Below are positions 23,395-35,058 of a stretch of 64,000 bases of DNA, piece after piece. The notes below the pieces were generated by a model. The model searched no databases and was not told the origin of the DNA. It saw only the letters and a list, made by a program, of their open reading frames with translations. The stretch comes from Sipunculus nudus. Its lineage: Eukaryota > Annelida > Sipuncula > Golfingiida > Sipunculidae. Both the position numbers and the translations under genes were made by a program. Positions within the stretch are counted from its first letter, which is position 1. Each line of letters starts with the position of its first letter. The stretch spans positions 38,219,027 to 38,283,026 of the forward strand of contig CM049308.1 of the NCBI GenBank assembly GCA_026874595.1. Direction: 5' to 3'.

Positions 23395-26300
23395 TTTTAA
23401 GGAGAGCGTATTTAGAGTGTCATAAGATTGTCACTATCACAAACATGTCACAAACATGGCACAGACTTTCCCAAGCAAATTTACAAGCAAGTATAAAGGG
23501 TGTGTGTCACAAGATGGTCACTGTCACAAGATTGTCACAAACATGGCCTAGACTTTCCCAAGTAAAAATTACAAGCAAGTATAAACGGTGTGTGTCACAA
23601 GATTGTTACTGTCATAAGATTGTCACAAACATGGCATAGACTTTCCCAAGCAAATTTACCAGCAAGCATAAAGGGAGTGTGTCACAAGATTGTCACTGTC
23701 ACAAGATTGTCACAAACATGGCATAGACTTTCCCAAGCAAATTTACAAGCAAGTATAAAGGGTTTGTGTCACAAGATTGTCACTGTCACAAGATTGTCAC
23801 AAACATGGCATAGACTTTCCCAAGCAAATTTACCAGCAAGCATAAAGGGAGTGTGTCACAAGATTGTCACAAACATGGCATAGAATTTCCCAATCAAATT
23901 CACAAGCAAGTATAAAGGGTGTGTGTCACAAGATTGTCACTGTCACAAGATTGTCACAAACGTGGCATAGACTTTCCCAAGCAAATTTACAAGCAAGTAT
24001 AAACGGTGTGTGTCACAAGATTGTCACTGTCACAAGATTGTCACAAACATTGCATAGACTTTCCCAAGCAAATTTACCAGCAAGCATAAAGGGAGTGTGT
24101 CACAAGATTGTCACAAACCTGGGATAGACTTTCCCAAGCAAATTTACAAGCAAGTATGAAGGGTGTGTGTCACAAGATTGTCACTGTCACAAGATTGTCA
24201 CAAACATGGCATAGACTTTCCCAAGCAAATTTACAAGCAAGTATAAACGGTGTGTGTCACAATATTGTCACTGTCACAAGATTGTCACAAACATGGCATA
24301 GACTTTCCCAAGCAAATTTACCAGCAAGCATAAAGGGAGTGTGTCACAAGATTGTCACAAACATGGCATAGACTTTCCCAAACAAATTTACAAGCAATTA
24401 TAAAGGGTGTGTGTCACAAGATTGTCACTGTCACAAGATTGTCACAAACATGGCATAGACTTTCCCAAACAAATTTACAAGCAAGTATAAAGGGTGTGTG
24501 TCACAAGATTGTCACTGTCACAAGATTGTCACAAACATGGCACAGACTTTCCCAAGCAAATTTACAAGCAAGTATAAAGGGTGTGTGTCACAAGATTGTC
24601 ACTGTCACAAGATTGTCACAAACATGGCATAGATTTTCCCAAGCAATTTTACAAGCAATTATAAAGGGTGTGTGTCACAAGATTGTCACTGTCACAAGAT
24701 TGTCACAAACATGGCACAGACTTTCCCAAGCAAATTTACCAGCAAGCATAAAGGGAGTGTGTCACAAGATTGTCACTGTCACAAGATTGTCACAATCATG
24801 GCATAGACTTTTCAAAACAAATTTACAAGCAAGTATAAAGGGTGTGTGTCACAAGATTGTCACTGTCACAAGATTGTCACAAACATGGCACAGACTTTCC
24901 CAAGCAAATTTACAAGCAATTATAAAGGGTGTGTGTCACAAGATTGTCACTGTCACAAGATTGTCACAAACGTGGCATAGACTTTCCCAAGCAAATTTAC
25001 CAGGAAGCTTAAAGGGAGTGTGTCACAAGATTGTCACTGTCACAAGATTGTCACAAACATGGCACAGACTTTCCCAAGCAAATTTACCAGCAAGCATAAA
25101 GGGAGTGTGTCACAAGATTGTCACTGTCACAAGATTGTCACAAACATGGCATAGACTTTCCAAAACAAATTTACAAGCAAGTATAAAGGGTGTGTGTCAC
25201 AAGATTGTCACTGTCACAAGATTGTCACAGACATGGCACAGACTTTCCCAAGCAAATTTACAAGCAAGTATAAAGGGTGTGTGTCACAAGATTGTCACTG
25301 TCACAAGATTGTCACAAACATGGCATAGACTTTCCCAAGCAATTTTACAAGCAATTATAAAGGGTGCGTGTCACAAGATTGTCACTGTCACAAGATTGTC
25401 ACAAACATGGCACAGACTTTCCCATGGAAATTTACAAGCAAGTATAAAGGGTGTGTGTCACAAGATTGTCACTGTCACAAGATTGTCACAAACATGGCAT
25501 AGACTGTCCCAAGCAAATTTACAAGCAAATTTACAAGCAAGTATTAAGAGTTTGTGTCACAAGATTGTCACTGTCACAAGATTGTCACAAACATGGCACA
25601 GACTTTCCCAAGCAAATTTACCAGCAAGCATAAAGGGAGTGTGTCACAAGATTGTCACTGTCACAAGATAGTCACAAACATGGCATAGACTTTCCAAAAC
25701 AAATTTACAAGCAAGTATAAAGGGTGTGTGTCACAAGATTGTCACTGTCACAAGATTGTCACAAACATGGCACAGACTTTCCCAAGCAAATTTACAAGCA
25801 AGTATAAAGGGTGTGTGTCACAAGATTGTCACAAGATTGTCACAAACATGGCATAGACTTTCCCAAACAAATTTACAAGCAATTATAAAGGGTGTGTGTC
25901 ACAAGATTGTCACTGTCACAAGATTGTCACAAACATGTCATAGACTTTCCAAAACAAATTTACAAGCAAGTATAAAGGGTGTGTGTCACAAGATTGTCAC
26001 TGTCACAAGATTGTCACAAACATGGCACAGACTTTCCCAAGCAAATTTACAAGCAAGTATAAAGGGTGTGTGTCACAAGATTGTCACTGTCACAAGATTG
26101 TCACAAACATGGCATAGACTTTTCCAAGCAATTTTACAAGCAATTATAAAGGGTGTGTGTCACAAGATTGTCACTGTCACAAGATTGTCACAAACATGGC
26201 ATAGACTTTCCAAAACAAATTTACAAGCAAGTATAAAGGGTGTGTGTCACAAGATTGTCACTGTCACAAGATTGTCACAAACATGGCATAGACTGTCCCA

Positions 26301-27720
26301 AGCAAATTTACAAGCAAGTATTAAGAGATTGTGTCACAAGATTGTCACTGTCACACGATTGTCACAAACATGGCACAGACTTTCCCAAGCAAATTTACCA
26401 GCAAGCATAAAGGGAGTGTGTCACAAGATTGTCACTGTCACAAGATTGTCACAAACGTGGCATAGACTTTCCAAAACAAATTTACAAGCAAGTATAAAGG
26501 GTGTGTGTCACAAGATTGTCACTGTCACAAGATTGTCACAAACATGGCACAGACTTTCCCAAGCAAATTTACAAGCAAGTATAAAGGGTGTGTGTCACAA
26601 GATTGTCACTGTCACAAGATTGTCACAAACATGGCATAGACTTTCCCAAGCAATTTTACAAGCAATTATAAAGGGTGTGTGTCACAAGATTGTCACTGTC
26701 ACAAGATTGTCACAAACATGGCACAGACTTTCCTATGGAAATTTACAAGCAAGTATAAAGGGTGTGTGTCACAAGATTGTCACTGTCACAAGATTGTCAC
26801 AAACATGGCATAGACTTTCCCAAGCAAATTTACCAGGAAGCTTAAAGGGAGTGTGTCACAAGATTGTCACAAACATGGCATAGACTTTCCCAAACAAATT
26901 TACAAGCAATTATAAAGGGTGTGTGTCACAAGATTGTCACTGTCACAAGATTGTCACAAACATGGCACAGACTTTCCCATGGGAATTTACAAGCAAGTAT
27001 AAAGGGTGTGTGTCACAAGATTGTCACTGTCACAAGATTGTCACAAACATGGCATAGACTGTCCCAAGCAAATTTACAAGCAAGTATTAAGAGATTGTGT
27101 CACAAGATTGTCACTGTCACAAGATTGTCACAAACATGGCACAGACTTTCTCCAGCAAATTTACCAGCAAGCATAAAGGGAGTGTGTCACAAGATTGTCA
27201 CTGTCACAAGATTGTCACAAACATGGCATAGACTTTCCAAAACAAATTTACAAGCAAGTATTAAGGGTGTGTGTCACAAGATTGTCACTGTCACAAGATT
27301 GTCACAAACATGGCACAGACTTTCCCATGGGAATTTACAAGCAAGTATAAAGGGTGTGTGTCACAAGATTGTCACTGTCACAAGATTGTCACAAACATGG
27401 CATAGACTGTCCCAAGCAAATTTACAAGCAAGTATTAAGAGATTGTGTCACAAGATTGTCACTGTCACAAGATTGTCACAAACATGGCACAGACTTTCTC
27501 CAGCAAATTTACCAGCAAGCATAAAGGGAGTGTGTCACAAGATTGTCACTGTCACAAGATTGTCACAAACATGGCATAGACTTTCCAAAACAAATTTACA
27601 AGCAAGTATTAAGGGTGTGTGTCACAAGATTGTCACTGTCACAAGATTGTCACAAACATGGCACAGACTTTCCCAAGCAAATTTACAAGCAAGTATAAAG
27701 GCAGTGTGTCACAAACATGC
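23395..27720 (+). repeat. 87-bp satellite, about 50 copies, with higher-order structure
   Basis: The unit reads CACAAGATTGTCACTGTCAC, AAGATTGTCACAAACATGGC, then A(C/T)AGACTTTCCCAAGC..., AAATTTACAAGCAAGTATAA, AGGGTGTGTGT. It contains an internal 17-bp duplication of the TGTCACAAGATTGTCAC type. Copies missing exactly one 17-bp internal repeat occur at about 23857, 24102, 24347, 25823 and 26857. Recognisable variants (CAAAACAAATTT, CAAGCAATTTTACAAGCAATT, CATGGGAATTT, TTACCAGCAAGC, AAGAGATTGTG) recur in the same order every four to six units. Because 87 is divisible by three and the unit has no stop in one frame, it yields long spurious ORFs. Confidence 0.95.
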
Positions 27721-28069
27721 CACTGCCCTGGTACAGACTATGGCTAGCCGTTGTCTGCTGAACCATCCCCAACCCCGACCACCGCCCCTATATCTTTCAG
27801 GCCAGGGAAAGGGCCCTGTGTGTAGAGGGTTGGGGAAATGGAGGTAGTCCCAGAAATCGACATAAATCTACATATTTTTGCAAAAGGCAGGAGTAAAATA
27901 TTTTAGGACATACGTCGTTATACCTGAACTATATATATGTATTTTTTTTCTCTAAGAAAGCAAGAAATAATGTAAGCAACTGTGTCCTATAAATAAACTT
28001 TACATTCTGTTACATAGGAACAGAAATGTTTTAAATATTTGTAATTAGCTGTCACTGTTAAATTTCTCT
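27721..28069. other. 3' flank of the IFI44-like gene
   Basis: Unique sequence between the satellite and the stop codon of the minus-strand gene, where its 3' UTR should lie. I see no AATAAA on the minus strand close to the stop. Confidence 0.4.
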
Positions 28070-28458
28070 TTAGCTGGGAGTGTACAGGTCTTCTTTTTTC
28101 TTGCTGGATTTTGTCAGCTCCTTGCTCGGGCTGGACGAATTGAATGGGCTGGACGATTTGATAGTGTTGGACGATTTGATTTCTTCAATCAGATCCAGCT
28201 GGTCATCGAAGAAGTTATCCGCGAAGCGCAGGATCTGACGTAGAGCCAGAAGTGCCAGGATGTCGACCTGGTGATCGAGCTCAGCCTCGGATTCGTAGTT
28301 TTTGACAGGCAGCACGTGAGACTTGGGAACGCCAAGAGTGACTGCTGTGTCCTCCACCGCCTCTAGTACGGCGTCGCTGTTGAAGACGGTCGAAGGGCTC
28401 TGAGCGACTTCCATGCACAGCTGATCGACATGGGTCAGGAGGACCACCAGTGGTATTC
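28070..28458 (-). CDS. IFI44-like exon 6 (last coding exon)
   Basis: Acceptor AATCTTTTGCAG|GA. Encodes IPLVVLLTHVDQLCMEVAQS, whose THVD is the guanine-specificity (G4-type) motif, then the helical end of the G domain (LRQILRFADNFFDDQLDLI). The tail KSSNTIKSSSPFNSSSPS comes from three ~18-bp tandem units (28136-28190), an in-frame microexpansion. The stop is TAA at 28070-28072. Confidence 0.9.
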
Positions 28459-28896
28459 CTGCAAAAGATTTTCGAAATAATTGAGTACTGCGAAACACGT
28501 GGACCTAAAGGATGCATTCTCTTTGCCTTTTACGTCGTTTTCATATTTAATTTCTAATTTTCAACTGTCTTGACACTTAAAACGTTTACAAAGTAAAAAA
28601 ACTTTTAGCCTTTCTTAAAGGGAGATTGAGGAGTGGACACCGAATAAGACCAAGTGAAATCTGGTAGCAATAGAAGATTCATGTTCCATTTTCTATCATA
28701 TTCCGACGAATATCTGCTCCTTTATCATGACCCATCGTTAAATATTAAAAGCGCGAAATTTCAGGACCTTATATTAATGTTAATTAGAGTCATATAAAGC
28801 TCAAGAACAACCTCTCTACAAAACTTTAGTACAACTCTGGTCGGAATATACACGAACATGCATGTGTGGATATACATGACCGCAACAGTAGATTGA

Positions 28897-28936
<40 letters not shown>

Positions 28937-30397
28937 TTTGCTTGATTCTCTGAGGTTAAACATATTGCATATATATTTATATATCAAATATAACCCCCAC
29001 TATGGTAAACCTTGCAAATTTTGTAAAGACAAGCAGGCTGAACAAGACATTGCCTGTAATGCACAAGAGTGTCAGAATTTGTCAAAAAGCAAAACACAGA
29101 TCAATTAGTCGTTAAAAATAGTAACGTCTTTGGTTGACTTGGGCCCTGATGGCAGACAGCGTCTCAAGAACTTTTCTCGACTCTGGTTCTCCTGCTTTTA
29201 GTACGAAGGCAGTCACGTGGATAGAATCAGCCAATGATGGTTGTCGGATGAAGCCGGATGTTGCCGGAGTGATCCGCGCCAACGGATTGAACTAAATCAA
29301 TATATAAAAAAATGAATAGTACATAAAATAATCCTCAAGATAATAATCCTCTCAGAAAGTATAGGATAATATTTTATATCAATAGAATAATACATTAAAT
29401 GTAAAAGAATGACAAGGGCCAATTAAGACTTAGAGGCACAATAGTCCCCAATCATATGATTACCAAGGAAAGTATTGCATCAGTGATACCCAAATTTTCC
29501 TGAACCATGGCAAAAACCTAGGTTTTTTATTAGAAAATTTGTAAAATAAAACTTGACTTAAAAAAAAATTATGAGCTTTTTAGTTATCCAGATGACTATG
29601 TTTTAAAATGGAGCAATGAAGAATGTAATTTATAAACGGGACAGACTGAGCAAATATTGATACCTGTCATGGTTGTGACCAAGAAATATGGCTGTAACAT
29701 TTTATGCAGAAAATTGTTCAACAGAGATGCCCCAGCTGCAGGTTTAAACAATGCCAGCCATGTGATCAATAAACCTAAAACATTTGGTATTATTGATGAT
29801 GTGGTTCATGAGATTTTGCACCATATATGGAAACATGTTTGAAATCAGAAAATTTGAACTCCAGTGGAAACATCAGTCTGAAAATAATTCTATTCAATAT
29901 AAGTCTATAGTATTCATGGAATTCCCCATTTTAAAAAAAAAAGAAAAAGACCATTTTGGAGCACAGAAAGTCGTTAACCAGAGTTGGCGCCACCTGCAGG
30001 TTATGATCACATGTCAGCTTTGTGCTGAGTAAGTCTATAAAATTTGGTGAAGGAAGCAGCAAGGGTCTTAGAGATATGTGGTAAAAGAATAGGGCGGGAC
30101 GGCAGGACGGTGGACAGACGCGGACCATTTTAATAGTCATCCCTCCTACGGTTGGGGACTAGTAAATTCCATGAGAAACGAATATTAGTATCCCTATGGT
30201 ATAAGTCAAGCTTATAAGTCCATGGTTTTACGTGATCCCGTACTTTTTTTTATAAAATACCTTACACTCTCACTCTTTCATGGAAAAGGGTTCGACAAAT
30301 ACTTAACAAATATTTTACCCAGTTTAACTTATTCTTACCTTTTTACTTATCTGAAACCATGCAGGACTTCAAACAGACTTGACAAATAGAGGATATC

Positions 30398-30459
<62 letters not shown>

Positions 30460-33400
30460 TTATTTATTTATATATATAGTATATATATAATATATATATA
30501 TATAAATATTACTCACCTGAAACCTGTCTGGAATGTTCCCGTCCAGGATGTAGGGAATGTCCGTGACGTCAAGGCCTTGCTCTTCCTCAACACCCATCGT
30601 GTCACACGTCCGGAAGTACAACCCTGGCCCGCCAGAACGCATGCGCAAATCATATCTTCGGTACTATTAAAGAAAGCGAAAACTATTCTTCAGGCGGCGA
30701 ACAATTTACATTTTCTTTTGTGTTGGTGATTTGGTCTAATTAAAGTCATGAAAAAAAAATGATTTAACAGGGGTTAAATTTGGCATGTTCTGTCCTTTGT
30801 TTCTGTCCTTTCCCCATTGGAATGTACATAAGAGTTGTATGACTATTTCATCCTCCTTGTTAAGTTCAAAGTAGTCAAGACAGTATTATAATGAATTCAT
30901 CTGACATACGAATTAATTTATAATGTAACTTAATGAGAAAAAAATGTTGATATCATGAAGATTTATAGAGTGAATTCATTAACGGTGCTGCGTTCAGGAT
31001 TAGGATAGCGTGGTTGCCGTAGTTTACACCGATTCTAAACCCATGTTTCCGGCAATGCTATTATACGGTAGATAAGATTAGTATTTTCTTTTTATAAAAC
31101 GTCACATGGGATCATATTCCTGACGGATACTGACACATGGAGGCAAACTGGTCAGTGGCACCATCAACCTGCACAGAAGGGCGCCATCTATTGGTCAAAT
31201 GAGTGACTGTGCTAATGTTTCGTCCTGGTCAACTGGCCGCTGTCTACATTTACATGCATTTACATATATTATCAGCACTGAACATGCCAAGGCCATGCCA
31301 ATCATCTGGTTAAAACAGCAGTCAAGCATACTAATGCAGTTTGATTATTTGACGGTTTAGAGTTCAAATCGTATTTCATTTACACAGTTATGTTTTAATT
31401 CTTTAAATTGTTCAAGTATACACACTGTCCAGTCGCCTTTCCCCATAGAATTTAAATGCAAACTACAACAGTATGGGCTTAGGCGGTGATATTACTCTAA
31501 TGTACTTTACGTTAATCTGTGTGTGTTACCTGAGAAGCCAGGCTCTGTGTGGCGGTGCCTGTCACGGCCTAGGCGGTCATAATGCTCCATGTACTGTGAG
31601 ACAGTCTTGGTGTGTGTCTATCTTTATGTATTACCTGAATAGAAAGGGAGTTTGTGACGGTCCCTGTCATGGCCAGGTCGGTCATAATACCCGATGTACT
31701 GTGTGCCAACCTGTGTGTGCGTATGTCTATCTGTGCATGTTCCCTTAGTGGTCAGGCTGTGTGTAACGGTCAATGCCACGGCCTGGGCGGTCACAATACC
31801 CGGTATACTGTGTGACAATCTGTGTGTGTGTCTATCCGTGCGTGTTACCTGAGTGGTCAGGCTGTGTTTAGCGGTTACTGTCACTGCTTGGGCGGTCATA
31901 TAACCCCGATGTACTGTTTGGTATTCTGTGTGTGTGCGTCTATTTGTGCGTGTTACCTGAGTGGTCAGGCTGTGTGTAGCAGTCCCCGTCACGGCCTGGG
32001 CGGTCACATAACCCCGGTACACAGAGTTGATGGTGTTGAAGAAGCTGGACTTGCCGGCCCCCACTGGGCCTATCATAAGGATGTTCACCTTGGGAATGCT
32101 CAGCTCCTCGTACGGCCGGTGGTCGCTCACTTCTTTCTTCAAACCGTCACGTATCTGAATTTAAAGGACTTATTAAGTCTGTAAACACGCATGCGCTTTG
32201 CATACTAGTTTTTTACACATGTATGTCCGACCGCATTTCTAAATCCAGGAGTGTTGAAACTACAGTGCTTCCTTCCTTCTACTGTGTTATATCAAAAAGT
32301 TAATAAAAAATGTCATTTTTCAAGAGGAGTGTAGAGTTCTCATCTCAGGGTATTGCGTTTACAGGCATGAACTTGTGCAGCAAAACTCAGCATTAAACAT
32401 ATAATTTAACGGCCGCTATTATACGGCAATGGTAGCCCCTTTGTACCTATCAGAGTCAATTATATTGCCATTTAACCTAATTTCGAACCTGGCACTAAAC
32501 TTAGAACGGAAGGGCCAATTAAATCAATCGAACTGTATTTAATTACGTGTCACAAGTTGTCCCGATTGTACTCATGTCCATTTGCTGGGAGTAAACGGTT
32601 GTGCACCTGCTTTGTCGACGCAAGCATTCACTTTCGTTTGTATTGTTGACCAGAGACCTCCGAAGACGCTCGTGTCCACCACACAAACCTTTTATCGTTT
32701 TGCTGCATTATAATGATACTCACTTTTAGACTGTGACCGCAGTTTCTTTTAAAGCACCTTTTAACGGGAGGAGTATTGAAGAATATCGACATCGAACAAC
32801 ATATGACACTCACCTTGTCTGTCCAAGCGTCAACTGCCTTTCTCCAGGGCTTGTCGTCATCTAATCCCGGGGCATCTGAAAACACCGATTGTATCATAAG
32901 ACTATAAAAGAAATCAGATGGGAATGCACATCGTCAGTTACTGGGGTTTTAGTGGATGTTATATAGCATAAACGATTATTTTGTGCATAACAAATTTGAG
33001 TTGAAAACAGATGCACATGGCGGTTGCATGGCCCCCTTTTGTATTTAAAATATTGATATAATTAATATTGATTCTCAACATTTTACTCCAAACCATTTTA
33101 AGATTTTCTGAGGAGAGATTTATAGAATTGCTAATTTTAGGAAATGTGAAATAAAGGTATTCTTAAAATATGTAGTCTCCTCTCAGATTGATAAATACGT
33201 GTCTAAACAATCATAACCATCAAAATCATTGTGTATCTATAATTAAAACAAATGGATTTTCCACTTGGTCTCGTATACAACACTTACCCTGTACTTGGTA
33301 GACCTGGAAGTCGTAGATGTTCTTATCTGAGCCATCAAACTCTGCATGGCTGTGGCCGTGATTATTAAACCCATTACCACTCAGATTAATGTACAGATCA

Positions 33401-33831
33401 CAATCCGTAAAAACATTTCCGTTTTTTGTATATTTCCCAGAGAACATGGTCAGCTCAGGATCGCCTGAGTAACCAAAACACGGTCCATAGCTTGAGTATG
33501 GGTATATGTACGGGCTGTTTCCATTGTACATAATGGGATTGTTCCCCTTTGGACTTCGTAGTCTGAAAAGGAAAGCTTTGGTGTCGTTTATCCAGGACCC
33601 TGTTGACTGCCAGCTTTTGGTTGTATAACCACCAAATGCGTAACCTGCTTGGTTAAAAGCCACAACCACTGTAGGACCGACATTGTCACACCTGCTATGG
33701 AAAACCCTTGGATCACATCCATCCCTTTCTGCTGAGTAGATCAGCTGGAGTCTTCCTCTGGTTCCGATCCAATTCAACAGCTGCCTCTTGTCCTGGCCCT
33801 CCAGCCGAGGTTTCACATATTTAGCTGTCAT
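28070..33831 (-). CDS. IFI44-like GTPase with N-terminal TLDc domain (six coding exons)
   Basis: Joining 33831-33288, 32875-32814, 32154-31957, 30663-30517, 29291-29126 and 28458-28070 gives a 501-residue protein in which every exon junction is in phase. Residues ~15-182 form a TLDc domain (RLQLIYSAERDG, AFGGYTTKSWQSTGSW, AFLFRL, YDFQVYQV). A GTP-binding half follows: P-loop GPVGAGKSS at ~231-239, DTMG at ~289-292, THVD at ~381-384. The NGHVTHQALVG-like switch segment of vertebrate IFI44 is matched by RGYVTAQAVTG. Length and layout match the interferon-induced protein 44 family (human members are about 445-450 residues), which is microtubule- and antiviral-associated in vertebrates. The C-terminal ~35 residues are a Ser/Lys-rich tail from an 18-bp repeat. 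A splice acceptor at 33846 shows an upstream non-coding exon. Confidence 0.88.
28899..28932. repeat. (TC)n microsatellite
   Basis: About 17 TC units in the intron between exons 5 and 6. Confidence 0.95.
29126..29291 (-). CDS. IFI44-like exon 5
   Basis: Acceptor TTGATTTAG|TTC. Encodes FNPLARITPATSGFIRQPSL and then ADSIHVTAFVLKAG, matching the conserved I44 segment (FNP...IT..., P-S-L-x-D-x-I-H-x-x-A-x-V-L). Phase demands that it end at AAAGAC|GTTACT, a donor that is weak beyond GT. No better donor fits both the frame and the next exon, so splicing here may be inefficient or the boundary slightly different. Confidence 0.8.
29860..30170 (+). repeat. Dispersed repeat fragment in intron 4
   Basis: Ends in GGCGGGACGGCAGGACGGTG and CCCTCCTACGGTTGGGGACT, a terminus style seen in other mollusc dispersed repeats. 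Related in kind to, but not the same as, the GACGGACGG family elsewhere in the window. Confidence 0.45.
30399..30505. repeat. (AT)n microsatellite at exon 4 donor
   Basis: About 100 bp of alternating AT with TTTA and GT interruptions, starting 12 bp downstream of the exon 4 splice donor. Confidence 0.95.
30517..30663 (-). CDS. IFI44-like exon 4
   Basis: Acceptor CTTTAATAG|TAC and consensus donor TTTCAG|GTGAGT enclose 49 codons in phase 0. Contains CDTMGVEEEQGLDVTDIPYI, the G3-type DTMG motif and the IFI44-typical acidic segment, and ends PDRFQ. The donor is followed within 6 bp by the (AT)n tract at 30399-30505. Confidence 0.9.
31478..32009 (-). repeat. ~106-bp minisatellite made from an exon-intron boundary, 5 units
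   Basis: Each unit comprises the last ~50 bp of IFI44-like exon 3 (the TAQAVTGTATHSLTTQ-coding part), its splice donor and ~55 bp of following intron. The functional copy is 31903-32009. Derived copies begin about every 106-108 bp to the left. CAG|GTAA-type donors persist in the copies ending at 31849, 31635 and 31530, and the copy near 31743 has lost the GT. The minus frame remains open from exon 3 to 31624. Confidence 0.9.
31957..32154 (-). CDS. IFI44-like exon 3 (P-loop exon)
   Basis: Acceptor AAATTCAG|ATACGT and donor ACTCAG|GTAACA enclose 66 codons in phase 0. Encodes IPKVNILMIGPVGAGKSSFF followed by NTINSVYRGYVTAQAVTGTA: the Walker A/P-loop and the switch region. Its last ~50 bp and donor have been amplified downstream (31478-32009), so this exon has extra potential donors. 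The donor at 31848 would add 36 residues in frame. Confidence 0.92.
32814..32875 (-). CDS. IFI44-like exon 2
   Basis: Acceptor GGTGTTTTCAG|AT and donor GACAAG|GTGAGT enclose 62 nt. With the last G of exon 1 it encodes DAPGLDDDKPWRKAVDAWTD K, the W-rich linker between TLDc and GTPase. Phase matches both neighbours. Confidence 0.9.
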
Positions 33832-33845
33832 CTTCTTTCAGGACC
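33288..33845 (-). CDS. IFI44-like exon 1 (TLDc exon, with 14 nt of 5' UTR)
   Basis: The acceptor TATTTCAG at 33846-33848 opens the exon. The ATG at 33831-33829 follows 14 nt later, with A at -3. Encodes 181 residues of TLDc fold and ends at consensus donor TACAGG|GTAAGT. The presence of the acceptor means transcription starts further right, across the 27-bp and 97-bp arrays. Confidence 0.9.
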
Positions 33846-33904
33846 CTGAAATATACGTAAAATATATAGAATATTCATGATATTCGAATAAAACTGTGTT
33901 AATC

Positions 33905-35058
33905 GAGACCAGCCATGCAGAGACCTAGACCTAGAGCATGGAATCTTATACCAAGATCAAGACCATGGGATCCGAGATCAAGACCGAGACAAAGAGATTT
34001 GAGACCAAGACCAAGGGACCTGAGACCAAGACGATTGGATCCGAGACCAAGAAAATGGGAGCCAAGATCAAGACCGATATTGAGGGTTCTGAGACTGAGA
34101 CCTACGGATCTGAGACCAAGACCATTGGATCCCAGATCAAGGGAACATTGAATCCGAGATCTAGATCGTGACATGGGATTCAGGCCCAAGTGATCCGAGA
34201 TCTAGACCGAGACCAAGTGATTTGAGACCAAGACCAAGTGATCTGAGATGAAGACCAAGACCATGGAATCTGAGATCAAGACCGAGACCAAGTGACCCGG
34301 CGGCCGAGATCAAAACCAAGACCATGGGATGTGAGATCAAGACCGAGACCATGGGATCCGAGATCAAGACCGAGACCAAGTGATCCGAGATCAAAACTAA
34401 GACCATGGGATGTGAGACCAAGACCGAGACCATGGGATCAGGGATCAAGACCGAGACCAAGTGATCCGAGATCAAGACCAAGACCATGGGTTCCGAGATC
34501 AAGACCAAGACCATGGGATCAGAGTTCAAGACCGAGACCAAGTGATCCGAGATCAAAATCAAGACCATGAGATGTGAGACCAAGACCGAGACCATGGGAT
34601 CAGAGATCAAGACCGAGACCAAGTGATCCGAGATCAAGACCAAGACCATGGGTTCCGAGATCAAGACCAAGACCATGGGGTCAGAGGTCAAGACCGAGAC
34701 CAAATGATCCGAGATCAAAACCAAGACCATGGGATGTGAGACCAAGACCGAGACCATGGGATCAGAGATCAAGACCGAGACCAAGTGATCCGAGATCAAG
34801 ACCAAGACCATGGGTTCCGAGATCAAGACCAAGACCATGGGGTCAGAGGTCAAGACCGAGACCAAATGATCCGAGATCAAAGCCAAGACCATGGGATGTG
34901 AGACCAATACCGAGACCATGGGATCAGAGGTCAAGACCAAGAAGATGAGATCCCAGATCGAGAATGATCGAGAAAAAGGGATATGAGACCAAAACAATGG
35001 AATCTGAGACCGAGAACAACACCATGTCATCCGAAATCAAGACCGAGACCAAGTGATT
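33905..35058. repeat. 27-bp minisatellite, about 42 copies, with 162-bp higher-order unit
   Basis: The unit is of the type GATCCGAGATCAAGACCGAG plus ACCAAGT or ACCATGG. From about 34520 onward a six-unit block (162 bp) repeats nearly unchanged. It is purine-rich on the plus strand. It starts about 60 bp upstream of the IFI44-like coding exon acceptor, presumably inside its first intron. Open frames on both strands here are an effect of a 27-bp period. Confidence 0.92.

Noticed and set aside
23395-27720. Regular repeats resembling a CRISPR array
   Set aside because: There are no unique spacers, the repeats are contiguous 87-bp units with internal variants, and the host is a eukaryote.
24352-27847. 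Long open frames of 439, 385 and 327 codons
   Set aside because: They lie wholly within the 87-bp satellite. The unit is divisible by three and lacks stops in that frame, and the frames break wherever a 17-bp internal repeat is lost. No protein-like start or end.
28614-28700. CTTAAAGGGAGATTGAGGAG as another TTAA element end
   Set aside because: Resembles the left end of the 38607 element (TTAAAGGGA), but I found no matching right end with TTAA nearby.
34161-35030. 289-codon minus-strand frame and Arg/Pro-rich plus-strand frames
   Set aside because: Translation of the 27-bp minisatellite. Both strands are open for the same reason, and no splice or start context supports coding.
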